Below, one piece after another: positions 1-10,438 of a DNA stretch of 64,000 nt (the stretch's first letter is position 1; each line of letters starts with the position of its first letter). Source of the DNA: Longicatena caecimuris (GTDB lineage: Bacteria; Bacillota_I; Bacilli_A; Erysipelotrichales; Erysipelotrichaceae); contig NZ_SMBP01000011.1 in assembly GCF_004341945.1 (NCBI RefSeq), positions 31,478-95,477 of the forward strand, written 5' to 3'. The notes under the pieces were generated by a model. The model made no database searches. It saw nothing but the letters and a program-made list of their open reading frames with translations, and was not told the origin of the DNA. The position numbers and the translations under genes are program-made.

Positions 1-539
1 GAACTGATTAATTCTGCAGCCAATTTAGGGTCATCATTACAAACAATATATTTATAATTATTCACCATCTTCATTTCTTTTCCAGCTTTCGCCAAACGCT
101 GCTGTACAACCTCTTCTGGCTCACTTCGACGACCGCGAATTCGATTTTCCAATTCTTCCATACTCGGTGGAATAATAAATATTGTTAAAGCATCTGGACA
201 TTTTTCTTTTACTTGCGTAGCCCCCTGCACTTCGATTTCCAAAAGGACATTTTTTCCTTCATTGCGCAGTTTTTCTACCTGTGACATGGGAGTGCCATAA
301 TAATTGCCAACAAATTCAGCCCATTCTAAAAGTTCACCATGTTGGATTGCCTCTTCAAATTTTTCCTTCGTAGTGAATATGTAATCAACGCCATCCTGTT
401 CACCAGCTCTTGGTGATCTTGTCGTCATGGAAATGGAATATGCCAATTTCAATGACGCATCATTCATAAAGTAATTACGCACGGTTCCCTTTCCTACTCC
501 ACTAGGACCACTGATAATAATTAACAGACCTTTTTTCAT
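1..539 (-). CDS. gmk: Guanylate kinase, 3' end beyond window
   Basis: Guanylate kinase phosphorylates GMP to GDP with ATP in the cytoplasm. About 179 codons are visible, against roughly 205 for the family, so only the C-terminus is missing. The N-terminus carries the P-loop SGPSGVGKGT (residues 9-18). The GMP-binding region follows, with SxTTRxPRxGE and DYxF elements. The ATG at 539 is preceded by GAGGGTG at a normal distance, and a good sigma-A promoter lies upstream. The gene is divergent from rqcH, a common arrangement in Firmicutes. Identification is firm. Confidence 0.96.
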   Translation of the reverse strand, partial: MKKGLLIIISGPSGVGKGTVRNYFMNDASLKLAYSISMTTRSPRAGEQDGVDYIFTTKEKFEEAIQHGELLEWAEFVGNYYGTPMSQVEKLRNEGKNVLLEIEVQGATQVKEKCPDALTIFIIPPSMEELENRIRGRRSEPEEVVQQRLAKAGKEMKMVNNYKYIVCNDDPKLAAELIS

Positions 540-565
540 TTGCACACCCTCTATTCTTTATACTT

Positions 566-594
566 ATTTTACTAGTAGTGATTTCGCTTGTCAA
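566..594 (-). promoter_or_regulatory. Sigma-A promoter of gmk
   Basis: On the minus strand TTGACA (594-589) and TAAAAT (571-566) are separated by exactly 17 bp, about 27 bp upstream of the gmk ATG. This is a near-consensus vegetative promoter. Confidence 0.75.
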
Positions 595-621
595 ACATGT
601 TTTCGCTATTTTCTGCTTTTA

Positions 622-630
622 TGCTATAAT
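622..630 (+). promoter_or_regulatory. Extended -10 promoter of rqcH
   Basis: TGCTATAAT forms an extended -10 element; no clear -35 is seen. The predicted transcript start near 637 leaves room for the AGGTG ribosome site but not for a start at 643. The same TATGCTATAAT sequence recurs upstream of the PfkB kinase near 57100. Confidence 0.6.
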
Positions 631-651
631 GTTACTCACGAGGTGATAAGC

Positions 652-2313
652 ATGGCAATTGATGGATTATTATTAAGACAGTTACGAATAGAAATAGCGC
701 AAGCTTTACCAGCTAAATTATTAAAATTGCAACAAATAAGTGATACTGAATTATTATTTACATTACGTACCCAAACAGGCAATCAAAAACTGTTAATCTC
801 TTTGCACAGCGTTTATAATCGTATAAATTTCACAAAAGAATCCTATACGACAATGGAGGTTCCCAGCAACTTTTTAATGTTGTTGCGAAAACAGATTGAT
901 GGCGGCATCCTCCATACCATAGAACAGCTTGGTCTTGACCGTATCCTCCATATGGAGTTGGAAGCACGCAACGAATTAGGTGATATTCATAAAAAGCACT
1001 TATATATTGAATTAATGGGCAAATATGCCAATATCATTTTGGTAGATGAAGATGGACGCATCGTTGATGCCTTAAAACGTATCCCGCCGTTTGAAAACAG
1101 TAAACGTACCATTTTACCCGGTGCAGTATTTACCTTGCCAGAGCCACACAGTAACAAACAAGACCCATATCATCACGGACCATTTGATGCCGAAGAATCT
1201 TTCAGCAAACAGTTTCATGGCTTTTCCCCACTCTTGTCTAAAGAGGTACAATACCGCATGCACAAAGGTGAGGCATTCAACGATATTTTAAAGAAGATTC
1301 ACGATTCCAACACTTTATATATTAGCGATGTTAAAGATCAGGTTTATTTTCATTGTATTCCACTTACACATCTAACAGATACGTATCGTCAATATCCTTT
1401 AATGCATGGCATGGATATTCTGTTTTATGAAAAAGAAGAAAAAGTGCGCATCAAACAACAAAGTCAAGATTTATATCGCAGTGTCAAACGCGAGTTGCAT
1501 AAAAACACCTCAAAGCTCCCAAAACTTAAGCAATCTTTAGCTGAATCTATGGATTGTGATAAATATCGAGAATATGGGGATTTATTATTTGCTTATATGC
1601 ATGAAATTGAGAAACAACCGATAATTACGCTGCCCTCTTTTGAAACAGGAGAAGAGATTGCGATTCCTATCGATATGCGTTTTGATATAAAAGGTAATGC
1701 CAATCGCTGGTATCAGAAATATCATAAAAGCAAACGAGCACAGAGTATTTTAAGGGAACAAATCGCTTTGTGTGAGAAAGAAATTGCATATTTTGAGGCT
1801 ATGGAAACGCAATTATCGCAAGCTGGTGTTCAAGATGCCATTGAGATACGGGAAGAATTGGTAAAACAAGGGTATTTACGTGCACAGAAAAGTCGTATCC
1901 GGAAAAAGAAAAAGCAAGAGCTTCCTCATTATGAAACGTTTCTATTTGATGATTATCGCATATATGTAGGTAAAAACAATTTGCAGAATGACTATGTCAC
2001 ATGGAAACTCGCACGAAAAAAAGATACATGGTTGCACGCAAAAGATTTGCATGGTGCTCATGTCATCCTTACTTTAGAACAGCCAAATGAAGCTGCTTTA
2101 CGGACTGCGGCCATGTTAGCTGCCTGGTATTCTATCGGGCGCTATTCCTCCAGTGTTCCAATCAATTACTGCCAACAACGACAATTAAAAAAGATTCCTG
2201 GCAATAAAGGAAGCTTTGTATCCTTAACGACCTATAAGACCATTTATATCGATCCAGATGCAGCCGTCATTCAACGATTGCTAGATGAACACAGAGAAAA
2301 CAAAAGAAAATAG
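652..2313 (+). CDS. rqcH: RqcH / NFACT-family ribosome quality control protein
   Basis: RqcH binds stalled 50S-peptidyl-tRNA complexes and recruits alanyl-tRNA to add C-terminal Ala tails that mark the chain for degradation. The protein has 553 residues, typical for the family. An NFACT-N domain carries the hallmark Asp96-Arg97 pair (LGLDRILH), which is needed for tailing in known homologues. A coiled-coil-like middle region (about 270-420) and an NFACT-R domain (about 440-520, with TWLHAKDLHGAHV) follow. The start is ATG 652, behind GAGGTG; an in-frame GTG at 643 lies inside that ribosome site. Older names such as fibronectin-binding protein FbpA refer to the same family. Confidence 0.93.
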   Translation: MAIDGLLLRQLRIEIAQALPAKLLKLQQISDTELLFTLRTQTGNQKLLISLHSVYNRINFTKESYTTMEVPSNFLMLLRKQIDGGILHTIEQLGLDRILHMELEARNELGDIHKKHLYIELMGKYANIILVDEDGRIVDALKRIPPFENSKRTILPGAVFTLPEPHSNKQDPYHHGPFDAEESFSKQFHGFSPLLSKEVQYRMHKGEAFNDILKKIHDSNTLYISDVKDQVYFHCIPLTHLTDTYRQYPLMHGMDILFYEKEEKVRIKQQSQDLYRSVKRELHKNTSKLPKLKQSLAESMDCDKYREYGDLLFAYMHEIEKQPIITLPSFETGEEIAIPIDMRFDIKGNANRWYQKYHKSKRAQSILREQIALCEKEIAYFEAMETQLSQAGVQDAIEIREELVKQGYLRAQKSRIRKKKKQELPHYETFLFDDYRIYVGKNNLQNDYVTWKLARKKDTWLHAKDLHGAHVILTLEQPNEAALRTAAMLAAWYSIGRYSSSVPINYCQQRQLKKIPGNKGSFVSLTTYKTIYIDPDAAVIQRLLDEHRENKRK

Positions 2314-2637
2314 CTTTTTCACGGCATTGTCAGCTAAAATCCATGCTGTTGATTAGAGCATGCTATGAATAAAAAATCATACAGTGTAAAACAACAAAAT
2401 GAATATGCTAGTAAAAATGCTATCCTACTTAAGAACACATCAAAAAAGTGAACAGGATACGATCATGTGTCCTCTTCACTTTTTTTCACTAGCTTTATCT
2501 TTACCAAAACACACAGTGCTATTGTTCCAACCTTTATTTACGTAAGCACTTTTTAAACCATCATACTATGAATTAAAATAGCAATGATAGTTACTATCAT
2601 ATGCAATAATATGCCTCTCAAATATTGATACTTATCA
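2314..2637. other. Convergent intergenic region rqcH/asnA
   Basis: No gene is supported here. The region holds the hairpin terminator at 2442-2486. Near the asnA end there is also a 17-base palindrome, ATGATAGT-T-ACTATCAT (2584-2600). Read on the minus strand this is followed by a short T-rich stretch and might end asnA transcripts weakly. Confidence 0.5.
2442..2486. terminator. Bidirectional intrinsic terminator
   Basis: AAAAAAGTGAA and TTCACTTTTTT flank a second arm pair (AGGATAC / GTGTCCT) with a short loop. A-run and T-run lie on opposite sides, so the hairpin can terminate rqcH on the plus strand and asnA on the minus strand. Confidence 0.8.
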
Positions 2638-3654
2638 CTATAATAAATATATATGATGTCGTTCACATTCGGCAATCATATCATCGCTCCACTGTGATAC
2701 CTGCACCTCACCGATATGTGCTTTATTTAAAAGAATCAAACATATTCTTGATTGCCCAATCCCTCCACCTATTGTAAGCGGCAATTCATCATGTAACAAC
2801 ATTTGATGATAAGGCAAAGTTAAACGTTCTTCACAATCAGCTTTTTTCAGCTGTTCTTGTAGTGCCTTAGCATCTACACGAATGCCCATACTGCTAATTT
2901 CGACAGCACAATCCAAAATAGGATAGTAAATAAGAATATCTCCATTTAATGACCAGTCATCATAATCCGGTGCACGTCCATCATGTTTCTGCCCACTGGA
3001 TAAAATATCGCCAATTTGCATGATACATACTGTTTTATGTTCCTTTGTAATCGTATATTCTCTTTCTTTAGGCGTCATATCCGGATAGCGATCTTCGAGT
3101 TCTTGTGCGGTAATAAAATACACATCCTCGCGTATAAACGGTTCTAAATTTTCAAAGATGATATCCAATTCTTTCTCTGTTTCTTTAAGCGCCTTCATAA
3201 TATTACGCACTGTCATTTTTAGGAAATCAAGATTACGATCATGACGATCGATAATTTTTTCCCAATCCCACTGATCAACATATGTGGAGTGCAGATTATC
3301 CAAATCTTCATCACGACGGATGGCATTCATATCCGTATAAATACCTTTTCCATAGCCGATATGATAACGTTTTAATGCCATTCGCTTCCATTTAGCAAGT
3401 GAATGGACAATCTCCATTTCATCTTCATCAATCTCTTTAATATCAAAGCCTACTGGACGCTCAACACCATTTAAATTATCGTTTAATCCACTACTTTTTC
3501 TTACATACAGCGGCGCCGAAATGCGCATAAGATTCAAATGATGAGCCAATCTACGTTCAAATAAATCTTTTACATATTTAATGGCAACCTCTGTTGAGAT
3601 GACATCTAATTTATTTTCATAATGTGATGGAAGGATCAAATCCTTAACTGCCAT
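2638..3654 (-). CDS. asnA: Aspartate-ammonia ligase (ammonia-dependent asparagine synthetase)
   Basis: AsnA makes asparagine from aspartate, ammonia and ATP through an aspartyl-AMP intermediate, without glutamine. The 338 residues match the family length (about 330-340). The fold is class II aminoacyl-tRNA synthetase-like. Recognisable segments include the N-terminal ISAPL-VxxxSGLNDNLNGVERPV block (about 45-68), the IGYGKGIYTDMNAIRRDE block and the C-terminal TIGGGIGQSR motif. The start ATG 3654 follows AAGTGAG. It has its own promoter, separate from the upstream ilv operon. It is one of two probable ammonia-using biosynthetic steps in the window, the other being the variant CarA at 49159. 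Confidence 0.96.
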   Translation of the reverse strand: MAVKDLILPSHYENKLDVISTEVAIKYVKDLFERRLAHHLNLMRISAPLYVRKSSGLNDNLNGVERPVGFDIKEIDEDEMEIVHSLAKWKRMALKRYHIGYGKGIYTDMNAIRRDEDLDNLHSTYVDQWDWEKIIDRHDRNLDFLKMTVRNIMKALKETEKELDIIFENLEPFIREDVYFITAQELEDRYPDMTPKEREYTITKEHKTVCIMQIGDILSSGQKHDGRAPDYDDWSLNGDILIYYPILDCAVEISSMGIRVDAKALQEQLKKADCEERLTLPYHQMLLHDELPLTIGGGIGQSRICLILLNKAHIGEVQVSQWSDDMIAECERHHIYLL

Positions 3655-3680
3655 ACTATCAACTCACTTTCATGTCTTTT

Positions 3681-3686
3681 ATTATA
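3681..3686 (-). promoter_or_regulatory. -10 element of asnA promoter
   Basis: The minus strand has a perfect TATAAT about 27 bp before the asnA start. The -35 region is AT-rich with no strong match. Confidence 0.5.
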
Positions 3687-3795
3687 CCGCATTTATGTTA
3701 CAAAATATATCTTTTTTTGAAATTTTTTACAATCAATTTTTACATATGTTTCATCCACTTTCTTACTATATGCAACAACCTCTTTCATCATGCCA

Positions 3796-3834
3796 GAGAA
3801 AAAGCAAACAGTCTCAATTATACTGTCTGCTTCT
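3796..3834 (-). terminator. Terminator of the ilv operon
   Basis: On the minus strand AAGCAGACAG pairs with CTGTTTGCTT around an 11-base loop, followed by a T run, just after the ilvD stop. It isolates asnA from the ilv operon. Confidence 0.8.
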
Positions 3835-3841
3835 TATTTTC

Positions 3842-5506
3842 TTATTTTAAAACAGCACCTTCATCCGCCGAAGTTACAAGATGTGCATAGCGATACAGCC
3901 AGCCTTCTTTGATTTTCGCTTCTGGTTTCACCCAAGCATCCATCCGTTTTTGCATTTCTGCTTCATCAATCATCAGATTGATCTTACCGGCATTGATATC
4001 GATGCTGATGGTATCTCCCTCTTGAATGATGGCAATCGGGCCATGCGCTGCGGCTTCCGGTGATACATGTCCGATAGCTGCCCCACGAGTTGCCCCAGAG
4101 AATCTTCCATCCGTAATCAAAGCGACTTCTTTATCCAGTTTCATACCAGCCAATGCACTTGTTGGATTCAGCATCTCTCGCATGCCCGGTCCACCTTTTG
4201 GTCCTTCATAGCGGATAACGACAACATCGCCTTTGACAATTTTTCCCTGATAAATAGCATCAATAGCATCTTCTTCACTATCAAAGACACGGGCACGTCC
4301 TGTATGCACCAACATACTAGGATCCACAGCGCTGCGCTTTACCACACAGCCTTTTGGTGCTATGTTACCAAATAATACGGCAATGCCACCAGTAGGTGAA
4401 TTAGGTGTATCAATATCCTTGATGATCTTATGATCTAAATTGACAGCCTTAGCTAAATTTTCTTTGATTGTCTTGCCAGTTACGGTCATTAAAGAATCAT
4501 CAATCAATTGTTTCTTCTGCAATTCTTTCATAACTGCCTGTACGCCACCGGCACGATACAAATCTACGATATGATCCGGTCCGGCAGGTGCTAATTTACA
4601 CAGATTTGGAGTTTTTTGTGATACCTCATTGATTATATCCAGATCAATATCCACATGCGCTTCTTTCGCAATGGCCAAAAGATGTAAGACCGTATTTGAG
4701 GAACAGCCTAATGCCATATCACAAGCCAATCCATTACGTAAAGCCTGCTCATTTATGATATCTCTAGGCTTGATATCTTTTTCTACCATATCCATGATTG
4801 CCATACCGGCTTTTTTAGCTAACTGCATGCGAGCCGAATAAACGGCTGGTATGGTGCCATTGCCAGGCAAGGCAATTCCCAACACTTCACATAGACAGTT
4901 CATCGAATTCGCTGTAAACATACCGGAACAAGATCCACATCCTGGACAAGCATTTTGTTCAATGTACGTCAATTCTTCTTGATCAATCAGTCCTGCTTTT
5001 TTCGCTCCTACCGCTTCAAACATGGTCGATAAACTCATATCTTTGCCTTTATCATTACCAGGCAGCATCGCTCCTCCACTCATGACTACAGCTGGCAGAT
5101 TCACGCGCAAAGCGCCCATCAACATACCAGGAACAATCTTATCACAATTCGGTACAAGTACCAAACCATCAAACCCATGCGCATTAGCCATGGTTTCTAC
5201 ACTATCCGCAATCAATTCACGAGATGCTAAGGAGTACTTCATTCCAATATGCCCCATGGCAATACCATCACATACACCAATGCTAGGTACCATGATTGGC
5301 GTACCACCTGCCATGCGAATACCGGCTTTCACGGCCTCGCTAATCTTATCCAAATGCAAATGTCCCGGAACAATTTCACTATACGCACTGACAACACCGA
5401 TCAAGGGACGATTTAATTCTTCTTCGGTTAATCCCAAAGCATAGAAGAGGGAGCGCTGCGGCGCGCAGGCATCTCCCTTTAAAACTCGATCACTTGCTCT
5501 ACTCAT
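3842..5506 (-). CDS. ilvD: Dihydroxy-acid dehydratase
   Basis: IlvD dehydrates 2,3-dihydroxy-isovalerate and -methylvalerate to the 2-keto acids of valine and isoleucine, using an Fe-S cluster. The length, 554 residues, is typical. Cluster-binding and active-site segments are visible: [12 protein letters not shown] (Cys about 119), [17 protein letters not shown] (about 187-203) and the C-terminal [20 protein letters not shown] block. It is the last gene of ilvA-B-N-C-D, starts 19 bp after ilvC and is followed by a terminator. ilvE is not in the window. Confidence 0.97.
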   Translation of the reverse strand: MSRASDRVLKGDACAPQRSLFYALGLTEEELNRPLIGVVSAYSEIVPGHLHLDKISEAVKAGIRMAGGTPIMVPSIGVCDGIAMGHIGMKYSLASRELIADSVETMANAHGFDGLVLVPNCDKIVPGMLMGALRVNLPAVVMSGGAMLPGNDKGKDMSLSTMFEAVGAKKAGLIDQEELTYIEQNACPGCGSCSGMFTANSMNCLCEVLGIALPGNGTIPAVYSARMQLAKKAGMAIMDMVEKDIKPRDIINEQALRNGLACDMALGCSSNTVLHLLAIAKEAHVDIDLDIINEVSQKTPNLCKLAPAGPDHIVDLYRAGGVQAVMKELQKKQLIDDSLMTVTGKTIKENLAKAVNLDHKIIKDIDTPNSPTGGIAVLFGNIAPKGCVVKRSAVDPSMLVHTGRARVFDSEEDAIDAIYQGKIVKGDVVVIRYEGPKGGPGMREMLNPTSALAGMKLDKEVALITDGRFSGATRGAAIGHVSPEAAAHGPIAIIQEGDTISIDINAGKINLMIDEAEMQKRMDAWVKPEAKIKEGWLYRYAHLVTSADEGAVLK

Positions 5507-5525
5507 CCTTCTTCACCTGCTCTTC

Positions 5526-6548
<1,023 letters not shown>

Positions 6549-6581
6549 CTATCTTATAGCATCAAAAGATGCTTGAAAAGA

Positions 6582-7076
6582 CTAATCGTTTCTGGATAAT
6601 TCCATCGCCACACCACCGGTGCGGCTGATTTCCACAATCTTATAATCCTGTAATTCTTCAATGAAATAATCAATGCTTGCCGGTGTATCTGTCAATTCCA
6701 CGACACAACATCCCTTTTCGATCAACTGACAGCGTCCTCCAAAATCTTTTACTGCTTTTAAGAAGTTATCCTTTTGATCTTTATTTACCTCAACCTTGAT
6801 CAATACAACTTCACGGATAAACAGTAGATCCTCTGGTATCTCTTCAACTTTTTTAACATCCTCTAATTTGGCCAGTTGCAATTTGATTTGATTGATGATT
6901 CCCTCATCTCCGCGTGTTGTAATCGTAATACGCGAAAACTTAGGATTTTCCGTTTCACCAACCGATAAAGTATCAATATTAAAGCCTCGTTGTCCAAATA
7001 GATTGGTCACTCTGGTCAGCACACCGAAGTGATTTTCCACAAGTAATGAGATTACTCTTCTCTCCATTCTGTCCAC
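6582..7076 (-). CDS. ilvN: Acetolactate synthase small (regulatory) subunit
   Basis: This subunit activates IlvB and confers valine feedback inhibition. It has 164 residues. The N-terminal ACT domain is clear (VENHFGVLTRVTNLFGQRGFNIDTL, Gly near 18), followed by the small-subunit C-terminal domain. It starts 3 bp after the ilvB stop, so the two subunits are probably translated together. The symbol ilvH is equally used for this family. Confidence 0.95.
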   Translation of the reverse strand: MDRMERRVISLLVENHFGVLTRVTNLFGQRGFNIDTLSVGETENPKFSRITITTRGDEGIINQIKLQLAKLEDVKKVEEIPEDLLFIREVVLIKVEVNKDQKDNFLKAVKDFGGRCQLIEKGCCVVELTDTPASIDYFIEELQDYKIVEISRTGGVAMELSRND

Positions 7077-7079
7077 CTC

Positions 7080-8750
7080 CTAGTTTCCATATAAGATGAT
7101 ATCCTTACCACTTTTTCCCGGTGGAATGATCGGATATACACAATCATCTTTATCGATCCAACAATCGACGATGCATGGCACTTTACTGCTCAATGCTTCT
7201 TTCATAACCGGTTCAATATCCTGATGTGTTTTAATACGTAACCCTTTCCCGCCAAATGCTTCTGCAAGCTTGACATAATCTGTCTTACGTTCAATGCTTG
7301 TATTTGAATAGCGATGGTCATAAAATAAGGTTTGCCATTGTCGTACCATACCAAGTACGGTGTTATTAAAAATCAGAATAACAATTGGCAACTGTTCACT
7401 GACAGCTGTTGCCATCTCATTCATATTCATATGGAAACTGCCATCTCCACTTACCAATATAACCGGACGATGTGGATTTGCGACCTTTGCGCCAATAGCT
7501 GCGCCCATACCATAGCCCATGGTTCCTAAACCACAAGAGCTAATAAAACTACGCGGACGTGAAAATTGATAATATTGCGCCATGATCATTTGATGTTGAC
7601 CAACATCTGTCGCTATGATGGCATCTTCTCCGACAATATTGTGTAAGGTCAAAGCTAAATCGCGTGGATCTACTTTATCATCACCTCTAGGTTTTGGTAA
7701 GTCTTTCTTATCTTTAAAAGCTTTTAAAGTATCTGTCCACTCTTTATGCTTTGTTTCCGGCATACGGGCAATCATTTTTTTCAATATATAGCGAGCATCG
7801 CCAACGATCGAAATATCGGTTGCGACATTCTTAGAAATTTCTGAAGCATCGATATCAAAATGAATAATTTTGGCATCCTTACCGAATTCTTTACGATTGC
7901 CTGCTACACGATCAGAAAAACGCGCACCGATGGCAATGATCAAATCGGTATTCAAAGTTGCATAATTAGAAACAGGGGTTCCATGCATACCAATCATGCC
8001 TAAGTATAAATCATAATCATAAGGTACGGAGGATAATCCCATCATGGAACAGCATACTGGTATATCCATGTGTTTAGAAAATTTCAATAGCTCTCTTGTT
8101 GCATTTGAGCTGATCACACCACCGCCGGCATAGATCATTGGCCGCTTAGCCTGCCGAATCGCTTCCAATGCTTCTTCAAATTTTGCATCATCAACCTTTG
8201 GCAGCTTACGAATCCGATATCTTGGCAGTTTTACATATTCAGTAAGCGCCGCTGTGACATCTTTTGGAATATCAATCAAGACCGGTCCTTTTCTTCCTGA
8301 ATTGGCAATTACAAATGCTTTTCTTACGACATATGCCAGATCTTCAACATTTTGTACGATAAAATTATGCTTTGTGATTGGCATCGTGATTCCAGCAATA
8401 TTCACTTCTTGAAAGGAATCTCTCCCTAATAAATCATTCGGCACATTACCTGTAATGGCAACAACAGGAATACTATCCATATAAGCTGTCGCAATTCCCG
8501 TAACTAAATTCGTAGCACCCGGGCCACTGGTTGCCAAGCACACACCGGTTTTCCCGGTACTTCTGGCATAACCATCGGCGGCATGCGCAGCACCTTGTTC
8601 ATGTGATGTAACAATATGATGTATATCATCACTTCGCTCATATAAAGCATCATAAATATTTAAAACGGAACCTCCTGGATATCCAAATATGGTATCCACT
8701 CCTTGATCAATTAAGGCTTGTATCAGTATTTGCGAACCATTCATCTTCAT
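7080..8750 (-). CDS. ilvB: Acetolactate synthase large (catalytic) subunit
   Basis: This ThDP- and FAD-dependent enzyme condenses pyruvate with pyruvate or 2-oxobutyrate, the first common step to valine, leucine and isoleucine. It has 556 residues. The catalytic Glu lies in SHEQGAAHAADGYAR (about 49-63). The ThDP/Mg motif GDGSFHMNMNEMATA and the C-terminal NNTVLGMVRQWQ segment are present. The ATG at 8750 sits 8-10 bases after GAGGAGG; a GTG at 8768 lies upstream of and inside that site and is rejected as the start. It is second in the operon after ilvA. Confidence 0.97.
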   Translation of the reverse strand: MKMNGSQILIQALIDQGVDTIFGYPGGSVLNIYDALYERSDDIHHIVTSHEQGAAHAADGYARSTGKTGVCLATSGPGATNLVTGIATAYMDSIPVVAITGNVPNDLLGRDSFQEVNIAGITMPITKHNFIVQNVEDLAYVVRKAFVIANSGRKGPVLIDIPKDVTAALTEYVKLPRYRIRKLPKVDDAKFEEALEAIRQAKRPMIYAGGGVISSNATRELLKFSKHMDIPVCCSMMGLSSVPYDYDLYLGMIGMHGTPVSNYATLNTDLIIAIGARFSDRVAGNRKEFGKDAKIIHFDIDASEISKNVATDISIVGDARYILKKMIARMPETKHKEWTDTLKAFKDKKDLPKPRGDDKVDPRDLALTLHNIVGEDAIIATDVGQHQMIMAQYYQFSRPRSFISSCGLGTMGYGMGAAIGAKVANPHRPVILVSGDGSFHMNMNEMATAVSEQLPIVILIFNNTVLGMVRQWQTLFYDHRYSNTSIERKTDYVKLAEAFGGKGLRIKTHQDIEPVMKEALSSKVPCIVDCWIDKDDCVYPIIPPGKSGKDIILYGN

Positions 8751-8827
8751 GTGTGTAAACCTCCTCACAACTTTCCCTTACCATCTTTATCCTTAATAAC
8801 ACCTTAAAAACGGGTTATCATCAATTA

Positions 8828-10030
8828 TTATTCCATTGTAATTTCATAACCTTTCTGTTTTAATGCTTTGATTAACGCATCCCCATGTTCTTTACTGGAA
8901 ACCTCAACGGCCACATGGATAATTGTTTCATTCAAATTCAAATCCGCTTGAATGCGATCATATTGAACCTCAATGATATTGGCATTTGCCTCTTTGACGA
9001 TATGAGCAAAATGTTCCAGACTTCCCGGTACATCTAACATTAATGTTTTAAACTTTATATTACGACCTCGTGTTACAAGGCCTTTTTCTACGACCTTATG
9101 AATAAAGGAAACATCAATATTACCTCCGGACAACACACAAACGACACGTTTTGCGGTAACATCCATCTTATGATTCAGCACCGCTGCTAAAGAACTCGCT
9201 CCGGCCGGTTCTACTACCAACTTTTCGCGTTCTAACAAAAGCAGTATCGTTGCGGCAATCTCGTCATCACTGACACTCACCATTTCATCGACATTTTCCT
9301 GTATGAGCTTTACTGTTTTTTCACCGGGGTTCATAACAGCAATTCCATCCGCAATCGTATTGACACGTTTTGTTGAGCAATGCTTCTTTTGCTGAAACGA
9401 TTGAACGATTGCATCAGCGCCTTCCGCCTGTACCCCGACAATTTTGATGCGCGGATTGATTTGTTTTGCATAATAGCTAATACCGGCAAGTAATCCGCCT
9501 CCTCCCGCAGGAACAACGATCATATCGACATTAGGTAAATCATGACAGATTTCATAAGCAATTGTACCTTGTCCAGCGATCACATCCTCATCATCGAAAG
9601 GATGAATAAAGGTTGCCTTTTTTTCTTTTTGTAAACGCAAGGCCTCTTCATAACATTCATCATAATTATCACCAGCGAGCACGACATCAGCACCATACCC
9701 TTTGGTTGCCAACACCTTCGCAATCGGTGTGCTTTTGGGCATAACGATCGTTGCATGCATACCTAGCTTACTGGACGCATAACTGACCCCCTGTGCATGG
9801 TTTCCAGCTGAGCTCGCTATGACCTCGTTGGTTTTTCCCTCTTCTTTCAATTTCGCCAATTTATTAAATGCTCCGCGAACCTTAAAGGAGCCTGTCTTCT
9901 GACGATTTTCACATTTTAGAAATAAATCACAGCCGCTCATCGCCGAAAAAGTTTTCGAGCTTGTGACCTTAACGTTATGGATATTCCCCTGCAACCTCGC
10001 GGCTGCCATCTCGACTTCCTTGCTATTCAT
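8828..10030 (-). CDS. ilvA: Threonine dehydratase with C-terminal ACT domain
   Basis: This PLP enzyme deaminates threonine to 2-oxobutyrate, the committed step to isoleucine. It has 400 residues. The PLP lysine is in TGSFKVRGA (about 46-54), the phosphate-binding loop is AGGGGLLAG, and the C-terminal ACT domain (about 325-400) starts MLDVPGSLEHFAHIV. That layout matches Bacillus-type and TdcB-like dehydratases of about 400 residues. Its position as first gene of an ilv operon argues for the biosynthetic role. A CCTCCT complement (10038-10043) gives a strong GGAGG ribosome site, directly after the attenuator. Confidence 0.94.
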   Translation of the reverse strand: MNSKEVEMAAARLQGNIHNVKVTSSKTFSAMSGCDLFLKCENRQKTGSFKVRGAFNKLAKLKEEGKTNEVIASSAGNHAQGVSYASSKLGMHATIVMPKSTPIAKVLATKGYGADVVLAGDNYDECYEEALRLQKEKKATFIHPFDDEDVIAGQGTIAYEICHDLPNVDMIVVPAGGGGLLAGISYYAKQINPRIKIVGVQAEGADAIVQSFQQKKHCSTKRVNTIADGIAVMNPGEKTVKLIQENVDEMVSVSDDEIAATILLLLEREKLVVEPAGASSLAAVLNHKMDVTAKRVVCVLSGGNIDVSFIHKVVEKGLVTRGRNIKFKTLMLDVPGSLEHFAHIVKEANANIIEVQYDRIQADLNLNETIIHVAVEVSSKEHGDALIKALKQKGYEITME

Positions 10031-10051
10031 AAGACTTCCTCCTATTTAATC

Positions 10052-10169
10052 AAAAAAGCAGCACATTTTCTCATGGCTGCTTTTCTTTCGTTCTCTTACG
10101 CCCTTGTACATACGACAAAAGTGATCTGTTGGTGAGTGACTCATCATATGAGTCTTGAAAGAAAAACAG
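10052..10169 (-). promoter_or_regulatory. ilv attenuator: terminator and competing antiterminator
   Basis: Read on the minus strand, the terminator is AAAGCAGC-CAT...ATG-T-GCTGCTTTTTT (10084-10052), with one bulged base and a T run, 20 bp before ilvA. Its 5' arm lies within GAAAGAAAAGCAG (10089-10077). That segment can instead pair along 13 positions (12 Watson-Crick, one G-U) with CTGTTTTTCTTTC (10169-10157) inside the leader-peptide reading frame. The two structures exclude each other. Stalling at the Ile/Val/Leu codons would leave the upstream strand free and allow read-through; completing the peptide would favour termination. No T-box consensus is present. Confidence 0.8.
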
Positions 10170-10224
10170 ACTTACTTAGGACTATGAGAATAATAATAAT
10201 GACGCTAATCGTTATAGTCACCAT
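10144..10224 (-). CDS. ilvL: ilv leader peptide (26 aa)
   Basis: The short frame reads MVTITISVIIIILIVLSKSV followed by FLSRLI and TGA. It has 8 Ile, 4 Val and 4 Leu out of 26 residues, plus two Thr, the precursor of Ile. The run of four ATT codons followed by CTC ATA GTC CTA is the likely sensing stretch. A good ribosome site, AAAGGAAG, lies about 9 bases before the ATG. Position and composition match leader peptides of ribosome-mediated attenuators such as enterobacterial ilvGMEDA; the symbol is given by role, not by homology. Confidence 0.82.
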   Translation of the reverse strand: MVTITISVIIIILIVLSKSVFLSRLI

Positions 10225-10271
10225 GAGTCCACTTCCTTTCTATTGCCTCACTCAAGTTACTGATTGCATAT

Positions 10272-10300
10272 AGTTTAAATCTTTTTTGAAACGTTGTCAA
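10272..10300 (-). promoter_or_regulatory. Promoter of the ilv operon
   Basis: TTGACA (10300-10295) and TAAACT (10277-10272) on the minus strand have a 17-bp spacer. The predicted start, near 10265, lies about 40 nt before the leader-peptide ATG. Confidence 0.75.
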
Positions 10301-10380
10301 TGATTTTTGATAATATTTTCAATAAAACTGTAAATTATTTACAGTAATTCATGAAAATTATATTTTATTTATTCATTTTC

Positions 10381-10409
10381 TTTTCAAAACACTTTCTCTT
10401 CGGTATAAT
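10381..10409 (+). promoter_or_regulatory. Promoter of the DUF815 gene
   Basis: TTTTCA (10381-10386) and a perfect TATAAT (10404-10409) have a 17-bp spacer, 30 bp before the start codon at 10439. Confidence 0.55.
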
Positions 10410-10438
10410 AAAGACAATTCAGGAAGTGAGGCGTGCCT

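Noticed and set aside
652..2313. Fibronectin-binding adhesin
   Set aside because: No signal peptide; Asp96-Arg97 and NFACT domains identify RqcH.
3842..5506. Several plus-strand frames over ilvD, carB and pyrC
   Set aside because: They are shadows of strongly conserved minus-strand genes, without ribosome sites or family motifs.
10031..10300. T-box riboswitch upstream of ilvA
   Set aside because: No T-box GGTGG-type antiterminator consensus or long specifier stem is seen; leader peptide and competing hairpins explain the region better.
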